A stretch of 64,000 nt of DNA, taken from NCBI RefSeq assembly GCF_024518675.1, contig NZ_JANIGL010000003.1:186001-250000 (forward strand). The letters are read 5' to 3'. The translations under genes were made by a program, and so were the position numbers. The DNA comes from Pseudoalteromonas shioyasakiensis (GTDB lineage: Bacteria; Pseudomonadota; Gammaproteobacteria; Enterobacterales; Alteromonadaceae). Positions 1 to 8,774 of the stretch are shown here, in pieces. Under the pieces are notes generated by a model. It saw only the letters and a list, made by a program, of their open reading frames with translations, did not search any database and was not told the origin of the DNA. The stretch's first letter is position 1, and every line of letters begins with the position of its first letter.

Positions 1-2657
1 ACTGATATATTTTTTCTCTGTGTCAACGCCGTTTGCTGGCTATCAATTACAGTAACAGATAATGAGTAATTGCCACTGAACTGGTAACTGTGTGAGGCTA
101 CAATACTGCTCGAAGTATTACCATCGCCAAAGTCCCATGTATACGAATAGGGCGCATGCCCACCACTCACGGCCACAGTTGCGTTTATCTTTCCTTGCGT
201 AATCTGACTCTCAATATCCGCTAATTTAAGAGGCTCGCTCAGGCTAATCGTTGTTTGTTCGGTGGTGGTTTCGCCAAACTCAGTAGTACGACTAAATGTA
301 ATATCATAGCTGCCGTAATCAGGAAAAGTCATGGTTGGGTTTAGCTCATGACTTTGCTCGTCATTACCAAACTGCCAGTTAAAACTATCTGTGGGGCTCA
401 ACTCCATTCCCTTAACTTCAAACGTCACTGTTAAGTTGTTTACAGTATAAGTAATACCAGCTTGAGCATTGTAATTTAGGTCAACTTCAACGCGTGAGTT
501 ATCAGACGCTTGATCAGCAATAGAAAAACTCAGACCAAATGGCTCGAGTTTAACCCCTGACTCAGGTTGTTGCACAAAACTGTAGTCAGTTGCGTCGTTA
601 AATTCACTGTTCGCCGTTAAGTGACTATCACCCAGCCCTTGGCGCTGGTCATACACACTAAATGCCGCATCGCGAATTTGAATTTCTGTACTTGCTGGGG
701 TTTGGCTTGTTCCTTTAGCTATTGCATTTTGATCAGCATCTATCACTAAAATTAAGCCCTCCCCAGGGTGCGCTGAAGTATTATTATTCTCATAGCCTAA
801 ATTTGCTAACCAAAGCAGTAAACCTGGAGAGTATTGCTCACTTTGTAAGCCACTATCCACACCTTCATAACTACGTTGTTGTAAATAGTAATGCTGAGGG
901 CTACCGTAAACATAAGCACCAACACGGCTAAATCCTTGTAAGGTAAATTGTGATTGTAGCTCAGCATTATCTTGCCAAATAACTGTATTACCTTGGCTGA
1001 TTTTCATATCATCAACTACAAAGCCATAATATTCAACAAAGCTATCTGTTACATAGCGAAAACCAAGGTTAATGGTTTGCCCAGCAAACTCAGTTAAATC
1101 AAATATATGCTGTAAATAATTGTGTGGCTGTTGGGATTCAGGGGAAGTAGCCGAATCACCGCTAATAAAATTGACCACTTGGCTGTGAAAAGGATTAGTA
1201 TCATGAGTATATTGAGAAGCGATTGCTTGTCCATTCACTGTGATTTGCACATAGTCATAATCACTTTCAATGCTGTAATGGGCTTTAAGTGTTAATAGTG
1301 TCTCATCCTGCGAACTAGGAATAGTGATTTCTTGCGTCATCGTATTATCGAGGCTATTCCCTCTACCTGAATAATATTGAAAGGCTCCTTCAACTGGGGT
1401 ATTAAAGGTTTTTAATTTAGCAGGTAAAATCACTTTTACTTGATTCAACTCCTCACCTGTGGCGCTGGCATGATATACAACTAGATTATTTACTTCGTTA
1501 ATTTCATCCAGTGTAAACGTGCGTTGATTAACCCAATTGCCACTATATCTATTTTGCAAATACTCGAGCGCATAGGGGCTAAACATCACCGGCTCAGAGC
1601 CTCTAGGCACGCCCGCCCAACTCCCACTCGACATGACCGACCAGGAAGCAACAGGCTCACCTATATCTGAATTTGTTAAATCATATTCATCAGGCAAGCC
1701 TAGATCATGACCAAACTCATGCACGACAACCCCAATTCCAGCATCTATGGGATTAATGGTATAGCCAAATAAATCAACCGGGCTATTTGGTAAATCAGTT
1801 GCTTGAAACTGCTCATTGTACACATAGTAACGATGCGACCAAATAGCATCAGTGCCTAATAATCCACCACCCGCTTCTTCACCAACACTAGAATGAAAAA
1901 TCATCACATGATCAATAATGCCATTAGGTTCATTAGTGATACCATCACCATCAACATCATCAAGATCCGTCAAGTCATAGTCCGTCAAATCAATATTAAA
2001 CTGGGTTATGGCCTTCTCTACAGCTTCTTTGACTAAACTGGGCGCATCAATGTCCTTATCATCTCCTTGTCGTTCACCATAAGCTTTAGCGTTTTTATCC
2101 GCACGCACCCAGCCATATACTTGACCTGTAAAGTCTAAACTATTACCTGATGCTTGTTGGTAATATTGATAGGCACTATTTAAAGTTTGACCGCTAGGTC
2201 CTTCATAACCCGATATGGAGAACAGCATTTGCTGATAATGTTGTACATCATAGTCAGCATAATACATAGCGGTATCATCGGCTTGTAAACCATTATCGTT
2301 ATGAGGTAAATCGGGGAAATCAACTAAAATAGCCAATACTTTCACTGTTGTTTTTGTATTTGTAGGCAGTAATGAGGCGCTATGTGCGGACTGTGCATTT
2401 TTAATCTTAGAAGTGACAGCGCCTTGCTTTTTTACATACTTTACAGCGTGAATCGCCGTGGCTTTACCGATAAAGTGGGTTACAGCTGCACTTTTGTTTT
2501 CATAGCCAGCTAAGTCATCTCGTTTATCAAGCCAATAGAGGATCCGCTCTTTGTTAACCACACCGATATCCGTCGGGCTATATTGATGTAATTGCGCTTT
2601 GACTGCAGTGGTAGATAACAAAAATAAAATGCTGGCACTTAACCTAATAAATTTCAC
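1..2657 (-). CDS. Secreted M6 (immune inhibitor A/PrtV-like) metallopeptidase with PKD domains, C-terminus cut by window edge
   Basis: An open frame of 885 codons runs from a GTG at 2657 to the left edge without a stop. It has a signal peptide of about 22 residues ending near VKA. The zinc motif is HEFGH at residues 313-317, followed by LGLPDEYD, with a Met-turn-like WSVMSSGSWAG downstream. An acidic loop (DLDDVDGDG) near residue 240 could bind calcium. The C-terminal part holds at least two PKD-type beta domains: one with NWQFG, and one with WDFGDG near residue 840. In Vibrio cholerae the related PrtV has the same M6-plus-PKD plan and is a secreted protease. An in-frame TAA seven codons upstream of the GTG and no better ATG support the start. 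The gene stands alone and diverges from the ilv leader. Family confidence is high; substrate is unknown. Confidence 0.9.
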   Translation of the reverse strand, partial: MKFIRLSASILFLLSTTAVKAQLHQYSPTDIGVVNKERILYWLDKRDDLAGYENKSAAVTHFIGKATAIHAVKYVKKQGAVTSKIKNAQSAHSASLLPTNTKTTVKVLAILVDFPDLPHNDNGLQADDTAMYYADYDVQHYQQMLFSISGYEGPSGQTLNSAYQYYQQASGNSLDFTGQVYGWVRADKNAKAYGERQGDDKDIDAPSLVKEAVEKAITQFNIDLTDYDLTDLDDVDGDGITNEPNGIIDHVMIFHSSVGEEAGGGLLGTDAIWSHRYYVYNEQFQATDLPNSPVDLFGYTINPIDAGIGVVVHEFGHDLGLPDEYDLTNSDIGEPVASWSVMSSGSWAGVPRGSEPVMFSPYALEYLQNRYSGNWVNQRTFTLDEINEVNNLVVYHASATGEELNQVKVILPAKLKTFNTPVEGAFQYYSGRGNSLDNTMTQEITIPSSQDETLLTLKAHYSIESDYDYVQITVNGQAIASQYTHDTNPFHSQVVNFISGDSATSPESQQPHNYLQHIFDLTEFAGQTINLGFRYVTDSFVEYYGFVVDDMKISQGNTVIWQDNAELQSQFTLQGFSRVGAYVYGSPQHYYLQQRSYEGVDSGLQSEQYSPGLLLWLANLGYENNNTSAHPGEGLILVIDADQNAIAKGTSQTPASTEIQIRDAAFSVYDQRQGLGDSHLTANSEFNDATDYSFVQQPESGVKLEPFGLSFSIADQASDNSRVEVDLNYNAQAGITYTVNNLTVTFEVKGMELSPTDSFNWQFGNDEQSHELNPTMTFPDYGSYDITFSRTTEFGETTTEQTTISLSEPLKLADIESQITQGKINATVAVSGGHAPYSYTWDFGDGNTSSSIVASHSYQFSGNYSLSVTVIDSQQTALTQRKNIS

Positions 2658-2852
2658 AGTAAAACCTAGTTCACGATCTTATTAGCTTTATCATAACAAA
2701 GAAATGTTAACGACCCTATTGGGCATAATTACCAAGGACACTAAAAATGCATAACTTCTGCTTTTTTATCGCAATTTAAAATTCATTTCATTACAAATAA
2801 AATGAAAAATGATAAAAAGAGAAATATTCATGCAAAATAAAGCAGCTAACTG

Positions 2853-2881
2853 TTGACTTTAAGTAGTAAAAGACTTAAAAA
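2853..2881 (+). promoter_or_regulatory. Possible ilv promoter
   Basis: TTGACT at 2853-2858 is followed after 17 bases by TAAAAA at 2876-2881, in the AT-rich gap before the ilv leader peptide. A second TTGACG at 2916-2921 has no convincing -10 at the right distance. The match is modest and the call tentative. Confidence 0.3.
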
Positions 2882-2962
2882 TAACCTATTAAAGTAAGTG
2901 ACGATTTAGTTAATATTGACGTAGTTCAGTTACTAGCGCAAACAAATGAAAAGACATATAAA

Positions 2963-3034
2963 ATGAAATATCAAATTCGCCTTTTTAACGTACTCGTACT
3001 GGTCTTAGTCCTAAGCCCAGCGGGGATGTATTGA
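2963..3034 (+). CDS. ilv operon leader peptide (branched-chain amino-acid attenuator)
   Basis: A 23-residue reading frame begins MKYQIRLFN and continues with four alternating Val-Leu pairs (eight consecutive codons at 2990-3013), then SPAGMY and TGA at 3032-3034. A run of codons for the end products of the pathway, just before an intrinsic terminator and an acetolactate synthase operon, is the signature of a transcription attenuator leader like those of E. coli ilvGMEDA and ilvBN. Ribosome stalling at the Val/Leu run under valine or leucine shortage would decide which RNA hairpin forms. The ribosome-binding site is weak (AAAGACA upstream). I infer translation from composition and context only. 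Confidence 0.85.
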   Translation: MKYQIRLFNVLVLVLVLSPAGMY

Positions 3035-3083
3035 AAGGTGAATTCGCTTTTTAAAAACCCCCGCCATAAACGGGGGTTTTTTT
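2974..3083 (+). promoter_or_regulatory. ilv attenuator: alternative RNA hairpins
   Basis: Visible pairings: (a) 2974-2984 AATTCGCCTTT with 3034-3044 AAAGGTGAATT, eleven pairs with one G-U; (b) an inner hairpin, CTGGTCTTA (2999-3007) with TAAGCCCAG (3012-3020), one mismatch; (c) an antiterminator candidate, GCGGGG (3020-3025) with CCCCGC (3059-3064); (d) the terminator CCCCCG (3058-3063) with CGGGGG (3071-3076) followed by seven T. Pairings c and d are mutually exclusive. A ribosome stalled on the Val/Leu codons would break a and b, free the GCGGGG segment and favour c. This fits classical ilv/leu attenuation. Confidence 0.8.
3053..3083 (+). terminator. ilv attenuator terminator
   Basis: AAAAACCCCCG and CGGGGGTTTTTTT flank a seven-base loop (CCATAAA). 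This is a strong intrinsic terminator placed 65 bases before the ilvI start codon, so it must be conditional. It is the 3:4 hairpin of the attenuator. Confidence 0.9.
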
Positions 3084-3147
3084 ATGCATTTAAATTAAAA
3101 AATACCCTATTTATCACAAAAGGTATAAGGCACGCAGAGGATTGAGG

Positions 3148-4872
3148 ATGAGTACACAACAATATAATGGATCTGAACTTGTTGTTCAGGCATTAAAAGA
3201 ATTGAAGGTAAAGTATATCTTTGGTTATCCAGGAGGATCCGTTTTAGACTTATACGATGCCCTGTTTCAACAAGATGAAGTCGAACATATTCTGGTTCGC
3301 CATGAACAAGCAGCCACACATATGGCAGATGGCTATGCCCGCGTTACAGGCGAAGTTGGTGTGGTTTTGGCAACCTCAGGTCCTGGAGCAACAAACTGTA
3401 TCACTGGTATTGCAACCGCCTACATGGACTCGATTCCTATGGTGGTGCTATCAGGCCAAGTACCAACCAGTTTAATTGGTGATGATGCATTCCAAGAAAC
3501 CGATATTGTTGGGTGTTCTCGGCCTATTGTTAAGCACAGTTTTAACTGTCGTAGTGCTGAAGAAATCCCTTCGATCATGGCCAAAGCCTTCTATATTGCT
3601 AGTACAGGTCGCCCAGGTCCCGTTGTAGTTGAGTTGCCTAAAGATATGCTGAACCCTGCGCTCAAATATGATTTTAAATTCCCTGCTACCACTGAGCTTC
3701 GCACATACAGCCCAAATACAAAAGGCCATTCAAAACAAATACGTAAAGCAGTTACGGCTATATTAGAAGCTAAAAAACTAGTCATCTATTCTGGCGGTGG
3801 GATTGTTATTTCTAATACCTCAGAACAGCTTACTCATTTAGTTGAATCTCTAAATGCTCCCATTACAAATACATTAATGGGGTTAGGCGGAATTTCAGGG
3901 GTGCATCCTAACTTTATCGGTATGCTAGGCATGCACGGTAGCCTAGAGGCAAACAAAGCCATGGCAAACGCTGATGTTATTTTGGCATTAGGAGCTCGTT
4001 TTGATGATCGTGTTACAAATAACGTAAAAAAATTCTGTCCTAACGCAACCATTGTTCATGTTGATGTTGACCCAACCTCGATTTCAAAAACTATTAAGGC
4101 ACATATCCCAGTGGTAGGCTGCTTGGCGACCGTGCTTGAACAATTACAAACAGCCATTGATAACAGCCCGATTAAGATTGACCGTAGTGCCCAAGAAGAT
4201 TGGTGGCGACAAATAATCAGCTGGCGCGAGCAGAAATGCCTAAGCTACAGCACAGAAGGTGACAAAATTAAGCCACAAGCTGTCATTGAGGCCATCTACC
4301 ACGCCACTAATGGTGATGCATACGTTAGCTCTGATGTTGGTCAACATCAAATGTTTGCGGCCCAGTATTACCCATTTAAAAACCCTCGACAATGGATCAA
4401 CTCAGGAGGTTTGGGCACGATGGGCTTTGGCCTACCTGCAGCTATGGGGGTTAAATTAGCGTTTCCTAATAAAGAGTCAATATGTGTTACCGGAGATGGC
4501 TCAATACAAATGAACATCCAAGAGCTTTCAACCTGCTTACAGTATAACCTTGCCGTAAAAGTGGTATCACTGAATAACCGCTCTCTTGGTATGGTACGCC
4601 AATGGCAAGATATGATGTACAACGGGCGCCACTCGTCATCATATATGGAATCGCTACCGGATTTCGTGAAGTTAGTTGAAAGCTATGGCCATGTTGGTAT
4701 CCGAGTAGACACTATTGAAGAACTTCAACCTGCGATTGATAAAGCCATGGCTATCAATGATAGATTAGTATTTTTAGATATCTGTGTTGATGAAAAAGAA
4801 CATGTTTACCCAATGCAAATCAAGCTAGGTGCTGTAGATGAAATGTGGTTACGTAAAGGAGTTAAAGCATAA
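3148..4872 (+). CDS. ilvI: Acetolactate synthase large subunit
   Basis: This is the 574-residue catalytic subunit of acetohydroxyacid synthase. It condenses two pyruvates, or pyruvate and 2-oxobutyrate, in the first common step of valine, leucine and isoleucine synthesis. The N-terminal ThDP/pyrimidine domain has [10 protein letters not shown] and the catalytic Glu in [15 protein letters not shown]. The middle FAD/DHS-like domain has GARFDDRVT. The C-terminal PP domain has the ThDP-Mg motif [12 protein letters not shown] then NN. Length is typical. The ATG at 3148 sits seven bases after AGAGG; an in-frame TTG at 3142 is less likely. The stop overlaps the ilvH start (TAATG), so translation is coupled. 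The leader region points to control by attenuation. The pairing with an IlvH-type subunit favours the ilvI name over ilvB/ilvG. Confidence 0.95.
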   Translation: MSTQQYNGSELVVQALKELKVKYIFGYPGGSVLDLYDALFQQDEVEHILVRHEQAATHMADGYARVTGEVGVVLATSGPGATNCITGIATAYMDSIPMVVLSGQVPTSLIGDDAFQETDIVGCSRPIVKHSFNCRSAEEIPSIMAKAFYIASTGRPGPVVVELPKDMLNPALKYDFKFPATTELRTYSPNTKGHSKQIRKAVTAILEAKKLVIYSGGGIVISNTSEQLTHLVESLNAPITNTLMGLGGISGVHPNFIGMLGMHGSLEANKAMANADVILALGARFDDRVTNNVKKFCPNATIVHVDVDPTSISKTIKAHIPVVGCLATVLEQLQTAIDNSPIKIDRSAQEDWWRQIISWREQKCLSYSTEGDKIKPQAVIEAIYHATNGDAYVSSDVGQHQMFAAQYYPFKNPRQWINSGGLGTMGFGLPAAMGVKLAFPNKESICVTGDGSIQMNIQELSTCLQYNLAVKVVSLNNRSLGMVRQWQDMMYNGRHSSSYMESLPDFVKLVESYGHVGIRVDTIEELQPAIDKAMAINDRLVFLDICVDEKEHVYPMQIKLGAVDEMWLRKGVKA

Positions 4873-5369
4873 TGCGTCGTATATTATCAATTTTACTAGA
4901 AAATGAGCCAGGTTCATTGTCACGAATTGTTGGCCTGTTCTCACAGCGTGCTTATAACATTGACAGCTTAACAGTTGGCACTACAGACGATCATTCATTA
5001 TCGCGCATAACCATTACCACCATGGGAGATGATAGAATTGTTGAGCAGATCACAAAACAAGTTAATAAACTCGTTGATGTACTCAAAATTATCGATTTAA
5101 CTGAAATGGCGCATATTGAGCGTGAGTTGTTGCTGGTTAAAGTCTTTGCCCAAGATGAAGCGAAACGCGCTGCTGTTACTCGTGTTGTTGATGTTTTTCA
5201 AGGCGCAATACTTGATATGGGTCGTAATAGTTATACCTTACAACTTGTTAGCAGCACCGATAAAATAGAGTCGTTTTTAGATACCTTACGCCATGAGACA
5301 GATATTATTGAAGTGGTGCGTTCTGGTGCAGTAGGGATTGGCCGGGGCGATAAAGCATTGAAAGCCTAA
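4872..5369 (+). CDS. ilvH: Acetolactate synthase small (regulatory) subunit
   Basis: This 165-residue protein begins [19 protein letters not shown] and matches E. coli IlvH closely along its length. An N-terminal ACT domain (about residues 1-78, with NIDSLTVG) binds valine for feedback inhibition. The C-terminal domain ends VVRSGAVGIGRGDKAL. It activates and confers valine sensitivity on the large subunit encoded just upstream, whose stop codon it overlaps. It is transcribed with ilvI from the attenuated leader and ends at a terminator shared with hupB. Confidence 0.95.
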   Translation: MRRILSILLENEPGSLSRIVGLFSQRAYNIDSLTVGTTDDHSLSRITITTMGDDRIVEQITKQVNKLVDVLKIIDLTEMAHIERELLLVKVFAQDEAKRAAVTRVVDVFQGAILDMGRNSYTLQLVSSTDKIESFLDTLRHETDIIEVVRSGAVGIGRGDKALKA

Positions 5370-5386
5370 ACGTTTATAGCAGGCAC

Positions 5387-5416
5387 AAAAAAAGGGCTAA
5401 ATAGCCCTTTTTTTTA
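5387..5416. terminator. Bidirectional terminator between ilvH and hupB
   Basis: AAAAAAAGGGCT, loop AAAT, AGCCCTTTTTTTT. A-rich and T-rich flanks on both sides let it serve the converging ilvIH and hupB transcripts. Confidence 0.9.
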
Positions 5417-5437
5417 TTAATAAGATAAAAATGCTTA

Positions 5438-5713
5438 TTAAGGATTAACTTGATCTTTAAGACCTTTACCCGCTTTAAAGCTTGGGATAGTTGCCGCTGA
5501 GATTTGGATCTCTGCACCCGTTTGTGGATTACGACCAGTACGTGCTGCACGCTCTTTTACAGAGAAAGTACCAAAACCTACTAATGCAACAGAATTACCT
5601 TCTTTTAGAGAGTTTGTAACTGCGCCAGTGAATGCATCAAGTGCACGCGTAGCTGCTGCTTTTGAGATTTCTGCATCAGTAGCGATTTTTTCAACTAATT
5701 GAGCTTTATTCAT
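5438..5713 (-). CDS. hupB: DNA-binding protein HU (beta-like)
   Basis: This 91-residue histone-like protein starts [11 protein letters not shown]. It carries [25 protein letters not shown], the HU beta-arm signature with the intercalating proline in RNPQTG. It bends and compacts DNA as a dimer in the nucleoid. The [12 protein letters not shown] and [15 protein letters not shown] stretches resemble E. coli HU-beta more than HU-alpha. It is a single gene converging on ilvH. A candidate promoter lies about 45 bases upstream of the start. Confidence 0.95.
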   Translation of the reverse strand: MNKAQLVEKIATDAEISKAAATRALDAFTGAVTNSLKEGNSVALVGFGTFSVKERAARTGRNPQTGAEIQISAATIPSFKAGKGLKDQVNP

Positions 5714-5757
5714 TTGTTAAATTCCTATTCGTTATTATTTTGCCTTCGCAAAACCTA

Positions 5758-5785
5758 TCTTTATGCATTTTTAAAGTATTGGCAA
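5758..5785 (-). promoter_or_regulatory. Candidate hupB promoter
   Basis: On the minus strand TTGCCA (5785-5780) is followed after 16 bases by TAAAGA (5763-5758), with TG just upstream of the -10. It is the best sigma-70-like match in the hupB upstream region. The remaining gap to 5917 holds nothing else I recognise. Confidence 0.4.
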
Positions 5786-5917
5786 CAGCAAATTGCCATT
5801 TTTGCTTAAATTCTTAAAAAATGAGTAAAATTTAAATAAATTGTCGAAGAAAGTATGGTTTTTCATTAATCAATACTGAATAAACGCTATTAAACAGTTC
5901 AATCAGGGAGATTTAAA

Positions 5918-6451
5918 TCACTCAACTTTTTCGATAACTAAGGTCACTTCCCCGACCTCAACCCCAAACTTATCAATAGCTGTGCGGTTAATCAAGCGTG
6001 ATTGTGTTACCAAGTACATCCAATCATCAAAGTTAACTTCAATTTCACTATCATCCACATTTAACACTAGCGCATAGGTCCAATGAAACACACTGCCACT
6101 GCTTTTACCTTGAGCTATCCCCAAGACGTCACTTGCAGTGCCTGTTAAAGTATTATCATCATTGAGTGTAATATGCCAAACGCGGCGCTGCTTTTGGCCA
6201 TCATCATAAACAAAATCTTCTTCAATTGTCCCTTTATTCCCTTCCCAGTAAGCGTGCATATCAACCACTAACTTTCTGGTTAGCTCACCTTTATAGTCTT
6301 GCACGACTCCGTAAGCTTTTAATTTACCATTAAAAAACTGTTTAAAGTTAAACTCTGGACTTGAGCTTTTGTAATGCTCGACATCGGGTGCTGCGCAGCT
6401 TACTAAAAAAATACAAACCAATAAGGTCAATATGCTAGCTAAATGTTTCAT
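5918..6451 (-). CDS. DUF3833 family lipoprotein
   Basis: This 177-residue protein has a lipoprotein signal (MKHLASILTLLVCIFLVSC), with the lipobox LVSC placing the acylated Cys at residue 19. The body is beta-rich, with FNFKQFFNGKLKAYGVVQDYKGE near the N-terminus, which I recognise as DUF3833; the function of that family is not established. It is the last gene of the long ECF-ChrR operon and is coupled to the chalcone-isomerase-like gene by a TAATG overlap with AGGAGC as ribosome-binding site. DUF3833 genes recur beside CFA-synthase-like and chalcone-isomerase-like genes in gammaproteobacteria, which suggests an envelope or lipid-transfer role in the same pathway (inference). Confidence 0.8.
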   Translation of the reverse strand: MKHLASILTLLVCIFLVSCAAPDVEHYKSSSPEFNFKQFFNGKLKAYGVVQDYKGELTRKLVVDMHAYWEGNKGTIEEDFVYDDGQKQRRVWHITLNDDNTLTGTASDVLGIAQGKSSGSVFHWTYALVLNVDDSEIEVNFDDWMYLVTQSRLINRTAIDKFGVEVGEVTLVIEKVE

Positions 6452-6945
6452 TATTGCGCTCCTATTAATTGTTTTCGCATTGTTGGTTCTGACGTGTCAG
6501 CTGAGAGCCAAATGGCCAAAAAGTCATTTGCAAAACCTTTGGCTTCGACTCCACCAAGCTTTTTTTGCTGATGATAAAAAACCCCATGACCCTGAGCGTC
6601 AGTAACAAAGCTGAGCGTTTCACCCTCTTTTATATCTGGCCACAAACTCAATAATTGCTGATCATACTTTCCGATTAATTCCACTTTTCCTAAGTGCTGC
6701 CACTGCTCGTTAGTGGCGTTTAATATATCTTTTGCGGCGAAGTCTCTTAGGTAGGTCAAAGACAGCTTTACTGGGTGTTGTGCTGATTTATAAGTGCCAG
6801 AAGGAGTCGCAAGTGTTGCATCGTACACATCCCAAAAATAATACTGAAAACGGCTTTGCCCGACGGTTTTAAATTCTATTGCCATAGAATAGAAAGAAAT
6901 AAACACGATAGCGCAACATACAGAACGACTAAGAAAGATACCCAT
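6451..6945 (-). CDS. Chalcone-isomerase-like periplasmic protein
   Basis: This 164-residue protein has an N-terminal signal peptide ending near SMA (residue 22). It then shows IEFKTVGQSRFQYYFWDVYDATLATPSG and LSLTYLRDFAAKDILNAT, typical of the bacterial chalcone-isomerase-like family, which shares the chalcone isomerase fold with fatty-acid-binding relatives. No chalcone chemistry is implied. AAGGTG lies just before the ATG. A candidate ECF promoter at 6977-7002 would let it and the DUF3833 lipoprotein be transcribed apart from the long operon. Given its neighbours, a role in handling modified fatty acids is plausible but not shown. Confidence 0.78.
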   Translation of the reverse strand: MGIFLSRSVCCAIVFISFYSMAIEFKTVGQSRFQYYFWDVYDATLATPSGTYKSAQHPVKLSLTYLRDFAAKDILNATNEQWQHLGKVELIGKYDQQLLSLWPDIKEGETLSFVTDAQGHGVFYHQQKKLGGVEAKGFANDFLAIWLSADTSEPTMRKQLIGAQ

Positions 6946-6976
6946 AACACACCTTTTTATAATTAATAACTATTAC

Positions 6977-7002
6977 TACGTGATTAAGTGTCGCTACGAT
7001 CG
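6977..7002 (-). promoter_or_regulatory. Candidate ECF promoter inside the operon
   Basis: On the minus strand CGATCG (7002-6997), 16 bases, then CGTA (6980-6977). It aligns without gaps with the promoter before the sigma gene (TGATCC-N16-CGTA) and the one before the LON-domain gene (TGATCT-N16-CGTA). It differs from TGATCC at the first and last -35 positions. It overlaps the end of the DUF2878 gene and lies about 30 bases before the chalcone-isomerase-like start. Confidence 0.5.
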
Positions 7003-7502
7003 GATTGATACCACTTATTCGCAATATTTTTATTTATTATTAAGATAATGTTGAACATCAGCGCCCACGCTAAGCCATAGCTAAGCCAAAAATGCCAAAC
7101 TGGTGACATAATTGAAATAACATCAAAGCGGGCACCGGCCCAATAACTTGCAGGGGCAAATACAGTACAGATGAGTACAGACACAAACCAAGGCAGCTTA
7201 GTTAAAAAGCCCATAGATGAATTGATAGTGAGTAATAAAGCCGACCATAGCAATATAAACCAGATAGGGTAAGGGTACACTTTAAAAGCTATCCACCCCA
7301 GTTGCACCATGAGAAATTCAAAACTCAACGATATTGCAAGGCCTAACAAAACGATTAAAATGTCTTGTTTAATTTGCTTCGAGAGATAAAACATTACACC
7401 GATGATGATACCTATCGGCAACAAGGCATTGTCTTCAAAGAGTAAGGCCATAAACCAAACTCCTTGAAACAGTGCAAAGTTAATAACTGAGCGCAATATC
7501 AT
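6984..7502 (-). CDS. DUF2878 family membrane protein
   Basis: This 172-residue, strongly hydrophobic protein has about five predicted transmembrane segments (near residues 5-25, 28-45, 50-70, 80-100 and 130-150) and no soluble domain. It resembles DUF2878 inner-membrane proteins of unknown function that sit next to CFA-synthase-like genes. I place the start at the ATG at 7502; a GTG one codon earlier is also possible. Its 5' end overlaps the end of the methyltransferase gene by about 20 bases, which indicates translational coupling. Confidence 0.75.
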   Translation of the reverse strand: MILRSVINFALFQGVWFMALLFEDNALLPIGIIIGVMFYLSKQIKQDILIVLLGLAISLSFEFLMVQLGWIAFKVYPYPIWFILLWSALLLTINSSMGFLTKLPWFVSVLICTVFAPASYWAGARFDVISIMSPVWHFWLSYGLAWALMFNIILIINKNIANKWYQSDRSDT

Positions 7503-8745
7503 CACTCGAATGGCTAAAACGGGGTTTACGTGCTACTAAATGCACCGTACTGGTTACCCTGGTGCGAAAAGCGCCTTCACAATAAGCCAAATAGAATAAC
7601 CAAAGTCGATAAAAACGTTGGTCAAATTTCTTTTTATCGATTTCAGGCCAGCTCGCGATAAAACGAGTGCGCCAATCAGCTAACGTGCGGGCATAATGAA
7701 CGCCTATGTCTTTAACGCTATGCACAACCATATTTGATTGCTGCATAATTTGTTTATTCATTTCATCAATACACGGCAAGCAACCACCTGGGAATATATA
7801 CTGCTGTATAAAATCAGAGTTTTTCAGATAGTGTTGATAACGCTGATCAGCAATTGTAATTGCTTGAATCAACATAGCACCGGATTCTTTGAGTAACTCA
7901 TTACATTTTTTGAAAAAGCTTGGCAAAAACTCGTGACCAACGGCCTCAATCATTTCAATAGATACCAGTTTATCAAACTGCCCTTCAAGCAAACGGTAAT
8001 CTTGTTTTAACAAGGTCACTTTATCTGTTAAGCCTAAACGGTGTATTTTCTCTTCAACATACGCGTATTGTTCATCAGAAATAGTCGTGGTGGTCACGTG
8101 ACACCCGTAATGAGTAGCAGCATGAATAGCAAAAGCTCCCCAGCCAGTGCCAATTTCAATCACAGTATCACCTTGTTGTAAGTCAACTTGCTGACAAATA
8201 AGGTCGAGCTTATGGCTTTGTGCTTGTTCTAAGGTGGCATCTTTTGAAGGATAAACAGCACTGGAGTACAACATTTCTGTACTTAAAAAGGCAGAATAAA
8301 GGTCATTACCTAAATCATAATGAGCAACAATATTCTTTTTCGATCCTTGCTCAGAATTTTTGTTTTTTAAATGATTTAACCTAAAGTGGATGTTACTAAA
8401 AAACGCGAATTTTTTTTCAAATGCATCTAGCTGAGCCTGATTTATAGCAAATATTTCAATTAATTTAGTTAACTGATCGCAATCCCAATGACCTAAAATG
8501 TAAGACTCACCTGCCCCCACACTACCACTGAGCGCAAACGCTTTATACATAGCACTATCATTAACAGTAAGCTTTGCCGATAGGGTTTTATCGCTTTGAT
8601 TGCCAAAATGAAAAACATCGTTACCATCAATTAACGTTATTTGACCGACTTCAATACTATTGAATGCAGCAAAAACCAGCTTTTTGTAAATTTTTATTAA
8701 CCAACTACTTGAGTGGCTATTTGATAAACTGGATACTTTTTCCAT
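7480..8745 (-). CDS. cfa: Cyclopropane-fatty-acyl-phospholipid synthase family methyltransferase
   Basis: This 421-residue SAM-dependent enzyme acts on unsaturated acyl chains of membrane phospholipids. It has HYDLGND at residues 142-148, the SAM-binding EIGTGWG at 197-203, and IEMIEAVGHE further on, all characteristic of CFA synthases. The N-terminal domain (about 1-120) is the lipid-binding part. AGGTGAT precedes the ATG. In Rhodobacter sphaeroides the singlet-oxygen sigma factor RpoE controls a CFA-synthase-like gene, and related methylases make 11-methyl and furan fatty acids. With the FAD oxidoreductase and DUF1365 gene beside it, this copy may add a methyl branch rather than close a cyclopropane ring. 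The product cannot be read from sequence. Confidence 0.9.
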   Translation of the reverse strand: MEKVSSLSNSHSSSWLIKIYKKLVFAAFNSIEVGQITLIDGNDVFHFGNQSDKTLSAKLTVNDSAMYKAFALSGSVGAGESYILGHWDCDQLTKLIEIFAINQAQLDAFEKKFAFFSNIHFRLNHLKNKNSEQGSKKNIVAHYDLGNDLYSAFLSTEMLYSSAVYPSKDATLEQAQSHKLDLICQQVDLQQGDTVIEIGTGWGAFAIHAATHYGCHVTTTTISDEQYAYVEEKIHRLGLTDKVTLLKQDYRLLEGQFDKLVSIEMIEAVGHEFLPSFFKKCNELLKESGAMLIQAITIADQRYQHYLKNSDFIQQYIFPGGCLPCIDEMNKQIMQQSNMVVHSVKDIGVHYARTLADWRTRFIASWPEIDKKKFDQRFYRLWLFYLAYCEGAFRTRVTSTVHLVARKPRFSHSSDDIALSY

Positions 8746-8774
8746 TACATCACCTAACTAGTTATGAAGCTGAC

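Noticed and set aside
722..931. A plus-strand open frame within the M6 protease gene
   Set aside because: It lies antisense to a continuous 885-codon frame with clear protease motifs and has no ribosome-binding site or recognisable protein features.
3142..3147. TTG start for ilvI six bases upstream
   Set aside because: The ATG at 3148 has a better spaced AGAGG, and the N-terminus [13 protein letters not shown] matches the family.
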